Position numbers and translations under genes: made by a program
Notes under the pieces: model-generated
Told to the model about the DNA's origin: nothing
Databases searched by the model: none
Seen by the model: only the letters and a program-made list of their open reading frames with translations
Source of the DNA: Pseudomonas sp. JAI120
Lineage (GTDB): Bacteria > Pseudomonadota > Gammaproteobacteria > Pseudomonadales > Pseudomonadaceae
DNA length: 64,000 bases
Reading direction: 5' to 3'
Assembly (NCBI RefSeq): GCF_014207255.1
Contig: NZ_JACHCZ010000001.1
Location: 1,541,378 to 1,605,377, forward strand
Shown here: positions 52,774 through 61,188 of the stretch, in pieces
How positions within the stretch are numbered: position 1 is the stretch's first letter
Layout: every line of letters starts with the position of its first letter

Positions 52774-53448
52774 ATGGCACAAATGGGCCGCCCCCGCACC
52801 TTCGACCGCGAACACGCCGTGGAACAGGCCATGCACCTGTTCTGGCAGCATGGCTACGACGCCACCTCCCTGGCCCAGCTCAAGGCGGGTTTGGGTGGCG
52901 GGATCTCCGCGCCGAGTTTCTACGCGGCGTTCGGTTCCAAGGAGGCGTTGTTCGACGAGTGCGTAAAGCGCTACCTGGCGACCTACGCCCAGGTCACCGA
53001 ATGCCTGTGGGACGAAACCCTGCCCCCGCGCCAGGCCGTCGAAACCGCGCTGCGCCAATCGGCGCGCATGCAGTGCGAAGACGGCCACCCCAAGGGCTGC
53101 ATGGTCGCGCTGGGCGTGATGAGTGCGCCCAGCCCGGAAAATGCGCGGGTGGCCGACGGGTTGACCCAGTCGCGCCTGCGCACGCGGGCGGGAATTGTGG
53201 CGTGCGTGGAGCGCGCGGTTCGGTTGGGCCAGTTGCCGCAGCAGACCCAGCCCGCCGTGATGGCGAGTGTGTTTGACAGTTTTTTGCAGGGGGTGTCGAT
53301 ATTGGCGCGGGACAACGTGCCCCATGCCACCCTCGACGCCGCGATCAGCCAGCTCATGATGACTTGGGACATAGCTGCGTCCAGCACGCCGCCTGTGGCG
53401 AGGGAGCTTGCTCTTATCAAAGGGGCCTGCTCGAATCCTGCGGGTTAA
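52774..53448 (+). CDS. TetR-family regulator of the adjacent MFS exporter
   Basis: A 224-residue TetR/AcrR regulator. Helix-turn-helix in residues 8-55 (GRPRTFDREHAVEQAMHLFW, ISAPSFYAAFGSKEALFDEC); the ligand domain contains CEDGHPKGCMVALG typical of the TetR_C_16/YxaF-like group. GGAG precedes the ATG. The last 20 or so codons (VARELALIKGACSNPAG) run over a REP-like sequence, which suggests that the original 3' end was replaced or extended. Confidence 0.88.
   Translation: MAQMGRPRTFDREHAVEQAMHLFWQHGYDATSLAQLKAGLGGGISAPSFYAAFGSKEALFDECVKRYLATYAQVTECLWDETLPPRQAVETALRQSARMQCEDGHPKGCMVALGVMSAPSPENARVADGLTQSRLRTRAGIVACVERAVRLGQLPQQTQPAVMASVFDSFLQGVSILARDNVPHATLDAAISQLMMTWDIAASSTPPVARELALIKGACSNPAG
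53393..53420. repeat. REP-like sequence forming the 3' end of the TetR gene
   Basis: CTGTGGCGAGGGAGCTTGCT followed by C is a common Pseudomonas REP core. It lies inside the last codons of the TetR gene. Confidence 0.6.
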
Positions 53449-54500
53449 CGTGCGTCCGCAGCCAGGCTGAGCGCGTGGATCTTGTCGACAATCTGCCGTG
53501 AAGCCTTACGGATCGCCGTCGTCGTGTTGCCTGCGATATGCGGTGTCAGTTGGGCATTGCCGATGCCTGCCAGTGGCGAGTCAAAACGGTCTTTTTCGTG
53601 GACAAAGGTATCGATGGCAACCGCTTTTATATGCCCGGGAAACGCGGTCATGAAGCTTGCCAACTGGGCTTCGTCGACGATGCCGCCGCGAGCGGTATTG
53701 ATCAGTATCGAGCCTTGACGCATCTGCCTGAACTGGGCAAGGCCGAACAGGCCTTGGGTGAGCGGTGTCAGCGGTACGTGAATAGAAACCACGTCGGCCT
53801 CCCCCAGCAATTGCTCGAGGTTTTGCCGCCGCTCAAGCCCAAGGCTGTGCGCGACCTGCTGCGTAAAACGCTCTGAACCGCTGGCGATGACCTTGATACC
53901 GAGCGATCCCGCTTTGCGTGCGACGGCTTGGGCAATACTGCCGGTGCCCACCACCCCCAGCGTGAGTTCGCCGAATTCGGGGCCGGGCGCCAAGGTGCCC
54001 TTGGACCAGCGGCCGCGGTGCGTTTCGGCGTTGTAGTGGTCCAGGTCCCTGGATAAAAACAACGCCTGGGCGACGACGTATTCAGCGACCGCCGCCGCGT
54101 TGGAGCCCGGCGTGTTCAGTACGGTCACGCCACACCGCTCAGCCTCTTGCCGGTCGATATGGTTAACGCCTGTACCCGCTTGGGCGATGGCGCGCAGCGG
54201 CGTTGGCAGGGCCGATGATGCCGCGGCGCGAATCAGTTCGCTCTCAATGGGAATATTCAGGCGCGTCTTAAACACGCTATACCCCCCGGCCTGAGTCACG
54301 GCGTCGATAAAAGCTTGCCTGTCGTGGCCATTGATCTCGGTGTACCGGATGCGCTCGCCATAGTGCTCGCGGATACTCTGTTTATCGGTGAAATAGTAGA
54401 GATTCAGGGTGACGACCAGGCCCAACTCAAGGAATCGGTCGACTTCCTCGAATAGCAACGGCGGGCCGGGAGCATCCAGTATCAGGGTGGTGAATGCCAT
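53445..54500 (-). CDS. D-2-hydroxyacid dehydrogenase
   Basis: A 351-residue NAD-dependent D-isomer-specific dehydrogenase. The nucleotide fold shows VVGTGSIAQAVARKAGSLGI; catalytic residues are Arg in NTARGGIVDE, Glu in DTFVHEKD and His in TPHIAGNT. The N-terminal 70 residues differ from typical SerA/LdhA, so the substrate cannot be named. The ATG follows GAGGCTCACAGGT. Its end overlaps the TetR end by four bases. The neighbouring aldolase/aminotransferase genes also handle 2-oxo acids, so a shared pathway is possible. Confidence 0.87.
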   Translation of the reverse strand: MAFTTLILDAPGPPLLFEEVDRFLELGLVVTLNLYYFTDKQSIREHYGERIRYTEINGHDRQAFIDAVTQAGGYSVFKTRLNIPIESELIRAAASSALPTPLRAIAQAGTGVNHIDRQEAERCGVTVLNTPGSNAAAVAEYVVAQALFLSRDLDHYNAETHRGRWSKGTLAPGPEFGELTLGVVGTGSIAQAVARKAGSLGIKVIASGSERFTQQVAHSLGLERRQNLEQLLGEADVVSIHVPLTPLTQGLFGLAQFRQMRQGSILINTARGGIVDEAQLASFMTAFPGHIKAVAIDTFVHEKDRFDSPLAGIGNAQLTPHIAGNTTTAIRKASRQIVDKIHALSLAADAR

Positions 54501-54564
54501 ACCTGTGAGCCTCTTTAAAGGGTGTTCAACCGCACCGATACACTAGCATCGCGCCACACTTGCT

Positions 54565-55461
54565 CTAAAACAACAACCGCGAAAAATCACAGCAGGCCTG
54601 CGCCAGCCGCGCCACGTCCTGGTTCAAGCCGAATTGGCGGTCCACCCGGTGCAATGCCACGTACTGGATACTCGGCAACTCCGGCTGCGTGACCAACGCG
54701 CGTAATGCGCCGTGCTCGATCAGGTGCGACAAACACGCCTTGGGCAGATAGCTCACGCCGATCCCCGACAGCGCCAACCCCACCTGCACCAGCAGGTTAT
54801 GGCTGGTGAGCGTGCGCGGCATCTGCACGTTGTGCGCGGCCAGCCAACGCTCGTAGATCAAGCCGGTGCCCGACTGCGAACCCTGGGTCAGGACGGTGTA
54901 ATCGGCCAGCACTTCCAGGCTTACGGGGTCGGGGTTGGGGATCAGGTCCGGCGCGCAGATCCAGGCGTTTTCCACGCTTTGCAGCGCAGTGCTGTGGAAG
55001 CGCGGGTCGCTGTAGACGTCCGGCACAATCACCAGGTCGAGCTGGTCGCTTTCCAGCTTGCGAAACAGTTCGCTGCTCAGTTCCACTGACGGTTCGATCT
55101 GCACCTTGGGGTAGGCCTGACGCAACGCTTCCACCAGCGCCGGCAGCCAGGTCAATGCGGTGAGTTCGGTGACGCCGAGGCGAAAACGGCGCACCAGCAC
55201 TTCGCGGGCGCTGACCCGTTCGAGCAGTTGGTCGCGGCTGTTGAGCAGGTCGCGGGCGTAGTCGAGCAGCTCACCGCCCTTCTCCGTCAGCCGGGCGTTG
55301 CGCTTGCTGCGGTCGAAAATCTCGACGTCGAAGGTGTCTTCCAACTCCTGGATGCGCTTGGAGATGGCCGACTGAGACATGTTCAGCTTGTTCGCCGCCG
55401 CTTCAAAGCTGCCGAGTTCGGCAATCCAGTAAAGCGCTTCGATTTGCTTGAAGGTGATCAT
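54565..55461 (-). CDS. LysR-family regulator divergent from the RraA/aminotransferase operon
   Basis: A 298-residue LysR-type regulator: helix-turn-helix MITFKQIEALYWIAELGSFE to IFDRSKRNARLTEKGGELLD, then an effector domain. ATG 55461 is used because the family begins at this point, though no strong ribosome site is seen. It diverges from the RraA-like gene (55584) over 122 bases and is the likely controller of the three genes to 58839. Confidence 0.9.
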   Translation of the reverse strand: MITFKQIEALYWIAELGSFEAAANKLNMSQSAISKRIQELEDTFDVEIFDRSKRNARLTEKGGELLDYARDLLNSRDQLLERVSAREVLVRRFRLGVTELTALTWLPALVEALRQAYPKVQIEPSVELSSELFRKLESDQLDLVIVPDVYSDPRFHSTALQSVENAWICAPDLIPNPDPVSLEVLADYTVLTQGSQSGTGLIYERWLAAHNVQMPRTLTSHNLLVQVGLALSGIGVSYLPKACLSHLIEHGALRALVTQPELPSIQYVALHRVDRQFGLNQDVARLAQACCDFSRLLF

Positions 55462-55583
55462 GGCGGCCAATTCATGAGAAAAAGCGATGCTATCACATCA
55501 TAAAATATCGCTAAAACTCTTCGTTCATCACTCCTAAGATCCGGCCATAGCCCATCGCTATCTAACAATTCTGGAGATTTGCC

Positions 55584-56246
55584 ATGTCCTTGCCCGGTTC
55601 ACGCATCCTTCCCAACGCGCCCATGGCCCCCGCCGAACTGGTCGAGGCGTTTGCTCAGGTGGTCACGCCGCATATCAGCGACAACCTCGGCCGCCATATC
55701 GGCGCCCGTGGCCTGACGCGCTACAACCGCAGCGGCAAGCTGGTGGGCACGGCGATCACGGTCAAGACCCGCCCCGGCGACAACCTGCTGATCTACAAGG
55801 CCATGAGCATGCTGCAACCCGGCCATGTGCTGGTGGTGGACGGCCAGGGCGACACCAATAACGCGGTGATCGGTGAGCTGGTCAAGCTCTACGCCCAACA
55901 GCGTGGTTGCGTGGGGTTTGTGATCGACGGCGCGATTCGCGATGTCGCCAGCTTTGAGGATACCCCTTGCTACGCCCGCGCCGTGGTGCACACGGGCCCG
56001 TACAAAACCGGCCCCGGCGAAGTGAACGTGCCGGTGTCCATCGGCGGCATGGTGATCAACCCCGGCGACCTGCTGGTGGGTGATGAAGACGGCCTGGTCG
56101 CATTCTCCCAGGCCGACGCCACCGAAGTGCTGCGCCGCGCCGCGCAACATGCCGAGCATGAAGAAGCGGTCAAGGCAGAGATCGCCAGCGGTGCGGTGCG
56201 CCAGAGCTGGATCGACAAGGCCCTCAACAATGCCGGCCTGGTGTGA
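55584..56246 (+). CDS. RraA-family aldolase (4-hydroxy-4-methyl-2-oxoglutarate aldolase-like)
   Basis: A 220-residue RraA-fold protein. It keeps GQGDTNNAVIGELVKLYAQQ and the metal/substrate motif FVIDGAIRDVASFED with the Arg-Asp pair used by HMG/CHA aldolases; the fold is shared with the RNase E inhibitor RraA, which lacks catalysis. Since the next genes are an aminotransferase and a dicarboxylate symporter, an aldolase splitting a 4-hydroxy-2-oxo acid is favoured. GGAG lies before the ATG. Confidence 0.82.
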   Translation: MSLPGSRILPNAPMAPAELVEAFAQVVTPHISDNLGRHIGARGLTRYNRSGKLVGTAITVKTRPGDNLLIYKAMSMLQPGHVLVVDGQGDTNNAVIGELVKLYAQQRGCVGFVIDGAIRDVASFEDTPCYARAVVHTGPYKTGPGEVNVPVSIGGMVINPGDLLVGDEDGLVAFSQADATEVLRRAAQHAEHEEAVKAEIASGAVRQSWIDKALNNAGLV

Positions 56247-56257
56247 AGGAGTCCGAG

Positions 56258-57466
56258 ATGAGCACTGCATTTTTGTCGGACCGTGTCCTGGGCATCGCGC
56301 CCTCCCCCAGCATCGCCGCCAACGCCTTGGTTACCGAGTTGCGCGCCCAGGGCCGCGACATCGTCAACTTCACCGTGGGCGAGCCGGACTTCGACACTCC
56401 GGCGCATATTCTTGAAGCCGCCAGCCTGGCGATGCACAGCGGTGATACCCATTACACCGCCACCACCGGCACCCTCGCGCTGCGCCAGGCCATCTGCCTG
56501 AAACTGCAGCGCGACAATGATCTGGTGTACGGCCTGGATGAGGTGGTTGCCGGTTGCGGTGGCAAGCACATCATTTATCACGCGTTGGCCGCCACCTTGA
56601 ATCGCGGCGATGAAGTCATCGTGCACACGCCGTATTGGGTCTCGTACCCGGACATCGCGCGGCTTAACGATGCCACACCGGTGATCATTCCCGGCGATGA
56701 AACCCTGGGTTTCAAGCTGTCGCCCGCCGCGCTCGAAGAAGCGATCACCCCACGCACCAAATGGGTGATCCTCAACAGCCCGAACAACCCCAGCGGCGCG
56801 GTGTACAGCGAAGCCGAACTCTTGGCCCTGGCGCAGGTGCTGCGCCGCCATCCCCATGTGCTGGTCATGGCCGATGAGATCTACGAACACTTCGTCTACG
56901 GCGACGCCCGGCATGTGCCGTTGACACGCCTTGCGCCCGACCTCAAGCCGCGCACGCTGATCGTCAACGGCGCGTCCAAGGGCTATGCGATGACCGGTTG
57001 GCGCCTGGGCTTTGGTGCGGGGCCGGCGTGGTTGATCGCGGCCATCGCCAAGTTGCTGTCACAGACCACCACCTGCCCCAGCTCGTTGAGCCAGGCCGCC
57101 GCCGTGGCCGCGTTTGCCGGTGACCAGGCACCTATCGCCGCGATGCGCGGGGAATACCGGCAGCGCCGCGCACTGATGCTGGAGCGACTGGCGGGTATTC
57201 CCGGCCTGAGCATCATCCCGCCCGATGGCGCGTTTTATGTATTCGCCAACGTCAGCGGCCTGATGGGCAAGCTCACCCCCCAAGGTGATCGCCTCGACAG
57301 CGACACCCAATTGGTGGACTACCTGTTGCGCGACTACGGCCTGGCCACCGTCAGCGGTGCGGCCTACGGCATGTCGCCGTATGTGCGCCTGTCCTTCGCA
57401 AGCTCCCTGGACGTGATCGAAGAAGGGTGCCGTCGCCTCAAAGACGCATGCCACGACCTGCGCTGA
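56258..57466 (+). CDS. Class I PLP-dependent aminotransferase, AspC-like
   Basis: A 402-residue fold-type I aminotransferase. Visible marks: FTVGEPDFDTPAHI, YTATTGTLALRQAI, NSPNNPSGAVYS, ADEIYEHFVYGDA, and the PLP lysine in NGASKGYAMTGWRLGF. It resembles the bacterial aspartate/prephenate aminotransferase subgroup I-gamma. AAGGAG precedes ATG 56258; 11 bases separate it from the RraA-like gene. It may convert an imported 4-hydroxylated acidic amino acid to the 2-oxo acid that the aldolase cleaves (inference). Confidence 0.88.
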   Translation: MSTAFLSDRVLGIAPSPSIAANALVTELRAQGRDIVNFTVGEPDFDTPAHILEAASLAMHSGDTHYTATTGTLALRQAICLKLQRDNDLVYGLDEVVAGCGGKHIIYHALAATLNRGDEVIVHTPYWVSYPDIARLNDATPVIIPGDETLGFKLSPAALEEAITPRTKWVILNSPNNPSGAVYSEAELLALAQVLRRHPHVLVMADEIYEHFVYGDARHVPLTRLAPDLKPRTLIVNGASKGYAMTGWRLGFGAGPAWLIAAIAKLLSQTTTCPSSLSQAAAVAAFAGDQAPIAAMRGEYRQRRALMLERLAGIPGLSIIPPDGAFYVFANVSGLMGKLTPQGDRLDSDTQLVDYLLRDYGLATVSGAAYGMSPYVRLSFASSLDVIEEGCRRLKDACHDLR

Positions 57467-57561
57467 CGGCCACCCGTAACACCCGGCGACCAGCGGACGG
57501 CCGCCTTTTGACTGCCTAGAACAACAACTTAAAAATCATTGATCTCAAATGAGGCACTCCC

Positions 57562-58839
57562 ATGCACACGCCCCGTATCGCGCTGGTCTGGCAAATCATG
57601 ATCGGCTTGCTCGCCGGTATCGCCATTGGTGCCCTGCTGCACCGCTTTCCCGAATCCCGGCCGTGGTTGGTGGACAATGTCCTGCAACCGGCGGGCGATA
57701 TCTTTATCAAGCTGATGAAAATGATCGTGGTGCCCATCGTGTTTTCCTGCATGGTGGTGGGCATTGCCGGGCACGGTGACGGCAAATCCCTGGGCCGTAT
57801 CGGGGTCAAATCCCTGAGCTATTTTTTCTGCATCACCACCCTGGCGATCATCATCGGCCTGGTCATGGGCAACCTGCTCAAGCCCGGCGCCGGCACTGAA
57901 CTGTCCAGCCTGCACGCGGCGAATATCACCCTGCCCACCAGTACCGGCGCCGGTCATAGCCTGGGGCAGATCATCGTCGGCATCATCCCCGACAACGTGG
58001 TCAACGCCATGGCCCAGGGCAGCCTGTTGTCGGTGCTGTTTTTTGCGGTGATGTTCGGCCTGGGCGTGGCGCGCTTGCCCGCCGAGCGCAAAGACCCGGT
58101 CATCGCGCTGTTGCGTGGCGTCAGCGACGCGATGTTCAAGGTCACTTCGATGATCATGGCCTACTCGCCCATCGGCGTGTTCGGCATGATCGCCGTGACC
58201 GTGGCCAACTTCGGCTTCAGCTCGTTGCTGCCGCTGGCCAAGCTGATCATGGTCAGCTATGTGGCCATCGCCTTCTTTGTGCTGGTGGTGCTCAACCTGG
58301 TGGCGCGTGTATGCGGGATCAACCTGTTCGCACTGATGCGCCATATCAAGGATGAACTGGTGCTGGCCTTCTCCACCGCCAGCTCGGCGGCGGTGATGCC
58401 GCAACTGATGAAAAAACTCGAGACCTACGGCGTACCCCCTTCGCTGGTGAGCTTTGTGGTGCCGGTGGGTTACTCGTTCAACCTCGACGGCGCCTCACTG
58501 TTCCTCGGCATCGGCACCCTGTTCGTCGCGCAGTTGTACGGCATTGATTTGAGCCTGGGCGATCAGGCCTTGCTGGTGGTGACCATGGTACTCACCTCCA
58601 AGGGGGCCGCCGGAGTGCCGGGGTTCATGTTCGTGATTCTCTCGGCCACCCTGGCCAGCGCCGGTCTGCCGTTGGAAGGCATCGCGTTTATCGCCGGGGT
58701 GTACCGCTTGATGGAGATGCCGACCACGGCGCTGAATGTGCTGGGTAATGCGTTGGCACCGTTGGTGATTGCCAAGTGGGAGGGGCGTGAGGTGCGGACA
58801 GGGCATGAGTCGAGTGGGAGAAATGTTCCCTCGCTGTAA
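57562..58839 (+). CDS. Dicarboxylate/amino acid:cation symporter (GltP/DctA family)
   Basis: A 425-residue DAACS-family symporter. The re-entrant loop HP1 serine-rich motif is AFSTASSAAVMPQLMKKLET; helix 7 and its cation site are VVPVGYSFNLDGASLFLGIG; HP2 follows at TSKGAAGVPGFMFVILS, then VYRLMEMPTTALNVLGNALA. Substrates are aspartate, glutamate or C4-dicarboxylates. Third gene of the RraA/aminotransferase group and the probable uptake system of that pathway. Confidence 0.9.
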   Translation: MHTPRIALVWQIMIGLLAGIAIGALLHRFPESRPWLVDNVLQPAGDIFIKLMKMIVVPIVFSCMVVGIAGHGDGKSLGRIGVKSLSYFFCITTLAIIIGLVMGNLLKPGAGTELSSLHAANITLPTSTGAGHSLGQIIVGIIPDNVVNAMAQGSLLSVLFFAVMFGLGVARLPAERKDPVIALLRGVSDAMFKVTSMIMAYSPIGVFGMIAVTVANFGFSSLLPLAKLIMVSYVAIAFFVLVVLNLVARVCGINLFALMRHIKDELVLAFSTASSAAVMPQLMKKLETYGVPPSLVSFVVPVGYSFNLDGASLFLGIGTLFVAQLYGIDLSLGDQALLVVTMVLTSKGAAGVPGFMFVILSATLASAGLPLEGIAFIAGVYRLMEMPTTALNVLGNALAPLVIAKWEGREVRTGHESSGRNVPSL

Positions 58840-58852
58840 TGTGAACGCTACG

Positions 58853-58882
58853 AATAAAGGCGCTCCGGAGAGCGCCTTTATT
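58853..58882. terminator. Bidirectional terminator between the symporter and hsp20
   Basis: AATAAAGGCGCTC-CGGA-GAGCGCCTTTATT is a perfect palindrome with AT-rich ends, placed between convergent genes, so it can end transcription from both sides. Confidence 0.88.
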
Positions 58883-58892
58883 CATTCCAGCC

Positions 58893-59351
58893 TTACTGCT
58901 CGCTGATGGATTTCACCTCAGCCTTGGCAGCACCGCCAATCGCAATGCGCTTAGGCTTGGCTTCCTCCGGAACCACCCTGAGCAGGTCGATGCTCAGCAA
59001 CCCGTTGGCGAGTTGCGCGCCCTGCACTTCAATGTGATCGACCAGGCGGAACGACAAACGGAACGCGCGCTGGGCGATGCCTTGGTGCAGGTAGGTGATG
59101 CCCTCGTTGTGTTCGCGCTTGCCACCGGCGACGGTCAACACGCCTTTTTCCACCTGGATCTCCAGGTCATCCTCCACCAGGCCTGCGGCCGCGATGACGA
59201 TCCGGTAGTGATCTTCACCGTGCTTTTCGACGTTGTGGGGTGGGTAGGTGGTACCGGCCTCGCTGCGAAGCGCCGATTCAAAAAGGTCGTTGAAACGGTC
59301 AAAACCGACGGAATGACGGAACAGTGGGGCCAACGAAAGAGTAGTAGCCAT
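58893..59351 (-). CDS. ibpA: Hsp20/alpha-crystallin small heat-shock protein (IbpA-like)
   Basis: A 152-residue small heat-shock protein. N-terminal arm MATTLSLAPLFRHSVGFDRF, alpha-crystallin domain with VEDDLEIQVEKGVLTVAGGK and the A-x-x-x-n-G-L motif as ANGLLSIDL, and a C-terminal IAIGG tail. It holds unfolding proteins on the cell's inclusion bodies and passes them to DnaK/ClpB. CAGGAG precedes the ATG. The 5' leader and promoter look heat-regulated (see the site at 59418). Confidence 0.9.
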   Translation of the reverse strand: MATTLSLAPLFRHSVGFDRFNDLFESALRSEAGTTYPPHNVEKHGEDHYRIVIAAAGLVEDDLEIQVEKGVLTVAGGKREHNEGITYLHQGIAQRAFRLSFRLVDHIEVQGAQLANGLLSIDLLRVVPEEAKPKRIAIGGAAKAEVKSISEQ

Positions 59352-59417
59352 TGCAAAATCTCCTGAGTTTTCTCCAAGTGATTTGAGACGCGACCCGTAT
59401 TCGGCATCGCGTAAAAC

Positions 59418-59447
59418 CTAAGTAGGTTCAGGGGGGGAAATTTCAAG
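59418..59447 (-). promoter_or_regulatory. Possible sigma-32 promoter of hsp20
   Basis: On the minus strand CTTGAAA, 14 bases, then CCTACTTAGG. The -35 part is a perfect heat-shock box; the -10 part is only a fair match. The leader between it and the ATG (about 70-80 bases) has CTTGGAG facing CTCAGGAG near the start, which could mask the ribosome site as in ROSE-type thermometers. Confidence 0.45.
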
Positions 59448-59700
59448 CACGGCCACAAAAAAAATTTTATCCGGCGCTGCGATCATTTCAAACAGGCTGA
59501 CGCACCGGCGAGCAAGAAACGTGCTGGAGTCGCCGTAGATCGCCGCCATCATCCGCCAGCGCCGATCCGGTTGGAGAGGCGCTCATATTGCGCGATTGCC
59601 AATCAGAACGCGACGATGAGGACATTGTGGAGGACGCTGAAGGGAGAGCGGACACTTGCGCCCAACGTTTGATGCCTATGGTCAAATCCCAAGCAAAAAC

Positions 59701-59725
59701 AGCCTGCATCGCTGCAGGCTTTTCC
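59701..59725. terminator. Hairpin with T runs on both sides
   Basis: AGCCTGCA-TCGC-TGCAGGCT with TTTTCCC on the plus side and TTTTTG on the minus side. It is a good intrinsic terminator although no intact gene lies just before it on either strand. Confidence 0.7.
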
Positions 59726-60022
59726 CTATCTGGCACTCTTAGACTAAATAACTGTTTTGAATTGAGATTAAGCCTAGTGCTTAAAATTCATACCCATACG
59801 ATCATCCTAAGACTACAGATGGGCCCTTTTTTGTACATAAACCAAAACCACTTGGTCAGGCCGGGGAACGCGCAAGGCCGCGATCATGGAGATGAGGCTG
59901 TGGGTTTCCCTGCGGCAGTTTGCGTCTCCACGTCCCAATGATTCGCGAAAGACTGAACGAGTCAGGGCACATGCTTTCGAAAAACTGAGCGCTTTAAATT
60001 TCGAAACGCAAGGAGAGACCTC

Positions 60023-60211
60023 ATGCCTGCAAAAAGCTTCGTTCCATCAGTTAAACGTAAAGGCGCGAAGGACTCGGCTTTCGGCTCAGACCTGGCAGAT
60101 ACAGGTTTAACCGATGACGAACGAGTCGTTAGGGAAGATGAATTACTTGGCGATGAACCGCGTGTAGAACCCGGCCCATCCGACTTGGAAAGACTCAAGG
60201 ATAAAAGCTAG
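60023..60211 (+). CDS. Small acidic hypothetical protein
   Basis: A 62-residue, charged, probably disordered protein (MPAKSFVPSVKRKGAKDSAF, LTDDERVVREDELLGDEPRV). A strong AAGGAGAG site precedes the ATG. It resembles small stress-associated proteins of Pseudomonas in composition, but I recognise no family. It lies 79 bases before the HAD phosphatase. Confidence 0.7.
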   Translation: MPAKSFVPSVKRKGAKDSAFGSDLADTGLTDDERVVREDELLGDEPRVEPGPSDLERLKDKS

Positions 60212-60290
60212 TCCCTTTGATTTTCGGTGCGTCCAACATTCGAAAATACGACACTTATTGCTTGAGTTTCAATTTAGGGAGGTGCCACGC

Positions 60291-60965
60291 ATGCGCCAGC
60301 AAACCTCATTTATATTCGATCTGGATGGCACGTTGACTGATAGCGTTTACCAGAACGTCTTTGCGTGGAAAACCGCGCTCGATTCAGAAGGCATACCGTT
60401 GGCCATGTGGCGAATTCACAGAAAAATCGGTATGAGCGGTGGGCTGATGCTCAAGACGTTAGCGCGTGAAACAGGACTGGAAATCAAACCAGACCAAGCT
60501 AAAAGGCTGAGCGATAAACATGATAAAGCCTACAAAGATCTGCAGGGCCAGATAAGCGCGCTCCCTGGCGCTGTCGAGCTTCTCGATACTTTGAACCGCG
60601 ATCAGTTCAAGTGGTGTATTGCTACCAGCGGTGGGATGGATACTGCAGCGATAAATCTGAAGGCATTAGGCTTGGATATAGCAGAGGTCAATCTCATCAC
60701 CCGTGATGACGTTAAATATGGCAAGCCCGATCCAGACCTTTTTCTCGCCGCTGCATGCAAACTCGATGTACCCATCGAAGAATGCTTGGTGATAGGCGAC
60801 GCCATCTGGGACATGCTTGCCGCACGCCGCTGTAAGGCCACCGGTATAGGGCTGCTTTCAGGTGGTTACGACACAGGAGAGCTTGAACGTGCAGGTGCAC
60901 TCCGAGTCTACGAGGATCCTCTGGCACTGCTGCAGCACCTAGACGAGGTAGCTTCCCGTCCGTGA
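60291..60965 (+). CDS. HAD-superfamily phosphatase (Gph/beta-PGM-like)
   Basis: A 224-residue HAD hydrolase, subfamily IA. Motif I is FIFDLDGTLTDS (nucleophile Asp10, Asp12), motif II is CIATSGG, motif III the Lys of KYGKPDPDLF and motif IV VIGDAIWDM. A helical cap lies between motifs I and II. GGGAGG before ATG 60291. Likely dephosphorylates a small sugar phosphate or phosphoglycolate-like metabolite. The 223 bases to the convergent permease contain nothing recognisable. Confidence 0.88.
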   Translation: MRQQTSFIFDLDGTLTDSVYQNVFAWKTALDSEGIPLAMWRIHRKIGMSGGLMLKTLARETGLEIKPDQAKRLSDKHDKAYKDLQGQISALPGAVELLDTLNRDQFKWCIATSGGMDTAAINLKALGLDIAEVNLITRDDVKYGKPDPDLFLAAACKLDVPIEECLVIGDAIWDMLAARRCKATGIGLLSGGYDTGELERAGALRVYEDPLALLQHLDEVASRP

Positions 60966-61188
60966 GCCATATGCAGGCACGCGGCTTGAATTGATGTGCT
61001 CCCCCGCTCGGCGGCGACGTTGAAGTTCCTGCGTGCAGGCATGCCAGACGATTGATCGGATGGTGCTCCAGTGTCGCTCACAATCAAGCATCCGGGGCAT
61101 TGGATGCTCCCAATACAACCGCGCGCCCTGACACTCGTACAACTTCGACAAGTTAACGCTGCGATAGACAGGCGAAGCGCTTACAAGA

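Larger units (their letters stand above)
59352..60022. other. Gene-free stretch between hsp20 and the small acidic protein
   Basis: Beyond the hsp20 promoter there is a terminator-like hairpin at 59701 and AT-rich sequence at 59740-59860. Frames at 59488-59736 (minus) and 59588-59941 (plus) are not protein-like; a short plus-strand piece around 59590-59680 (RDCQSERDDEDIVEDAEGRA) might be a remnant. Confidence 0.4.
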
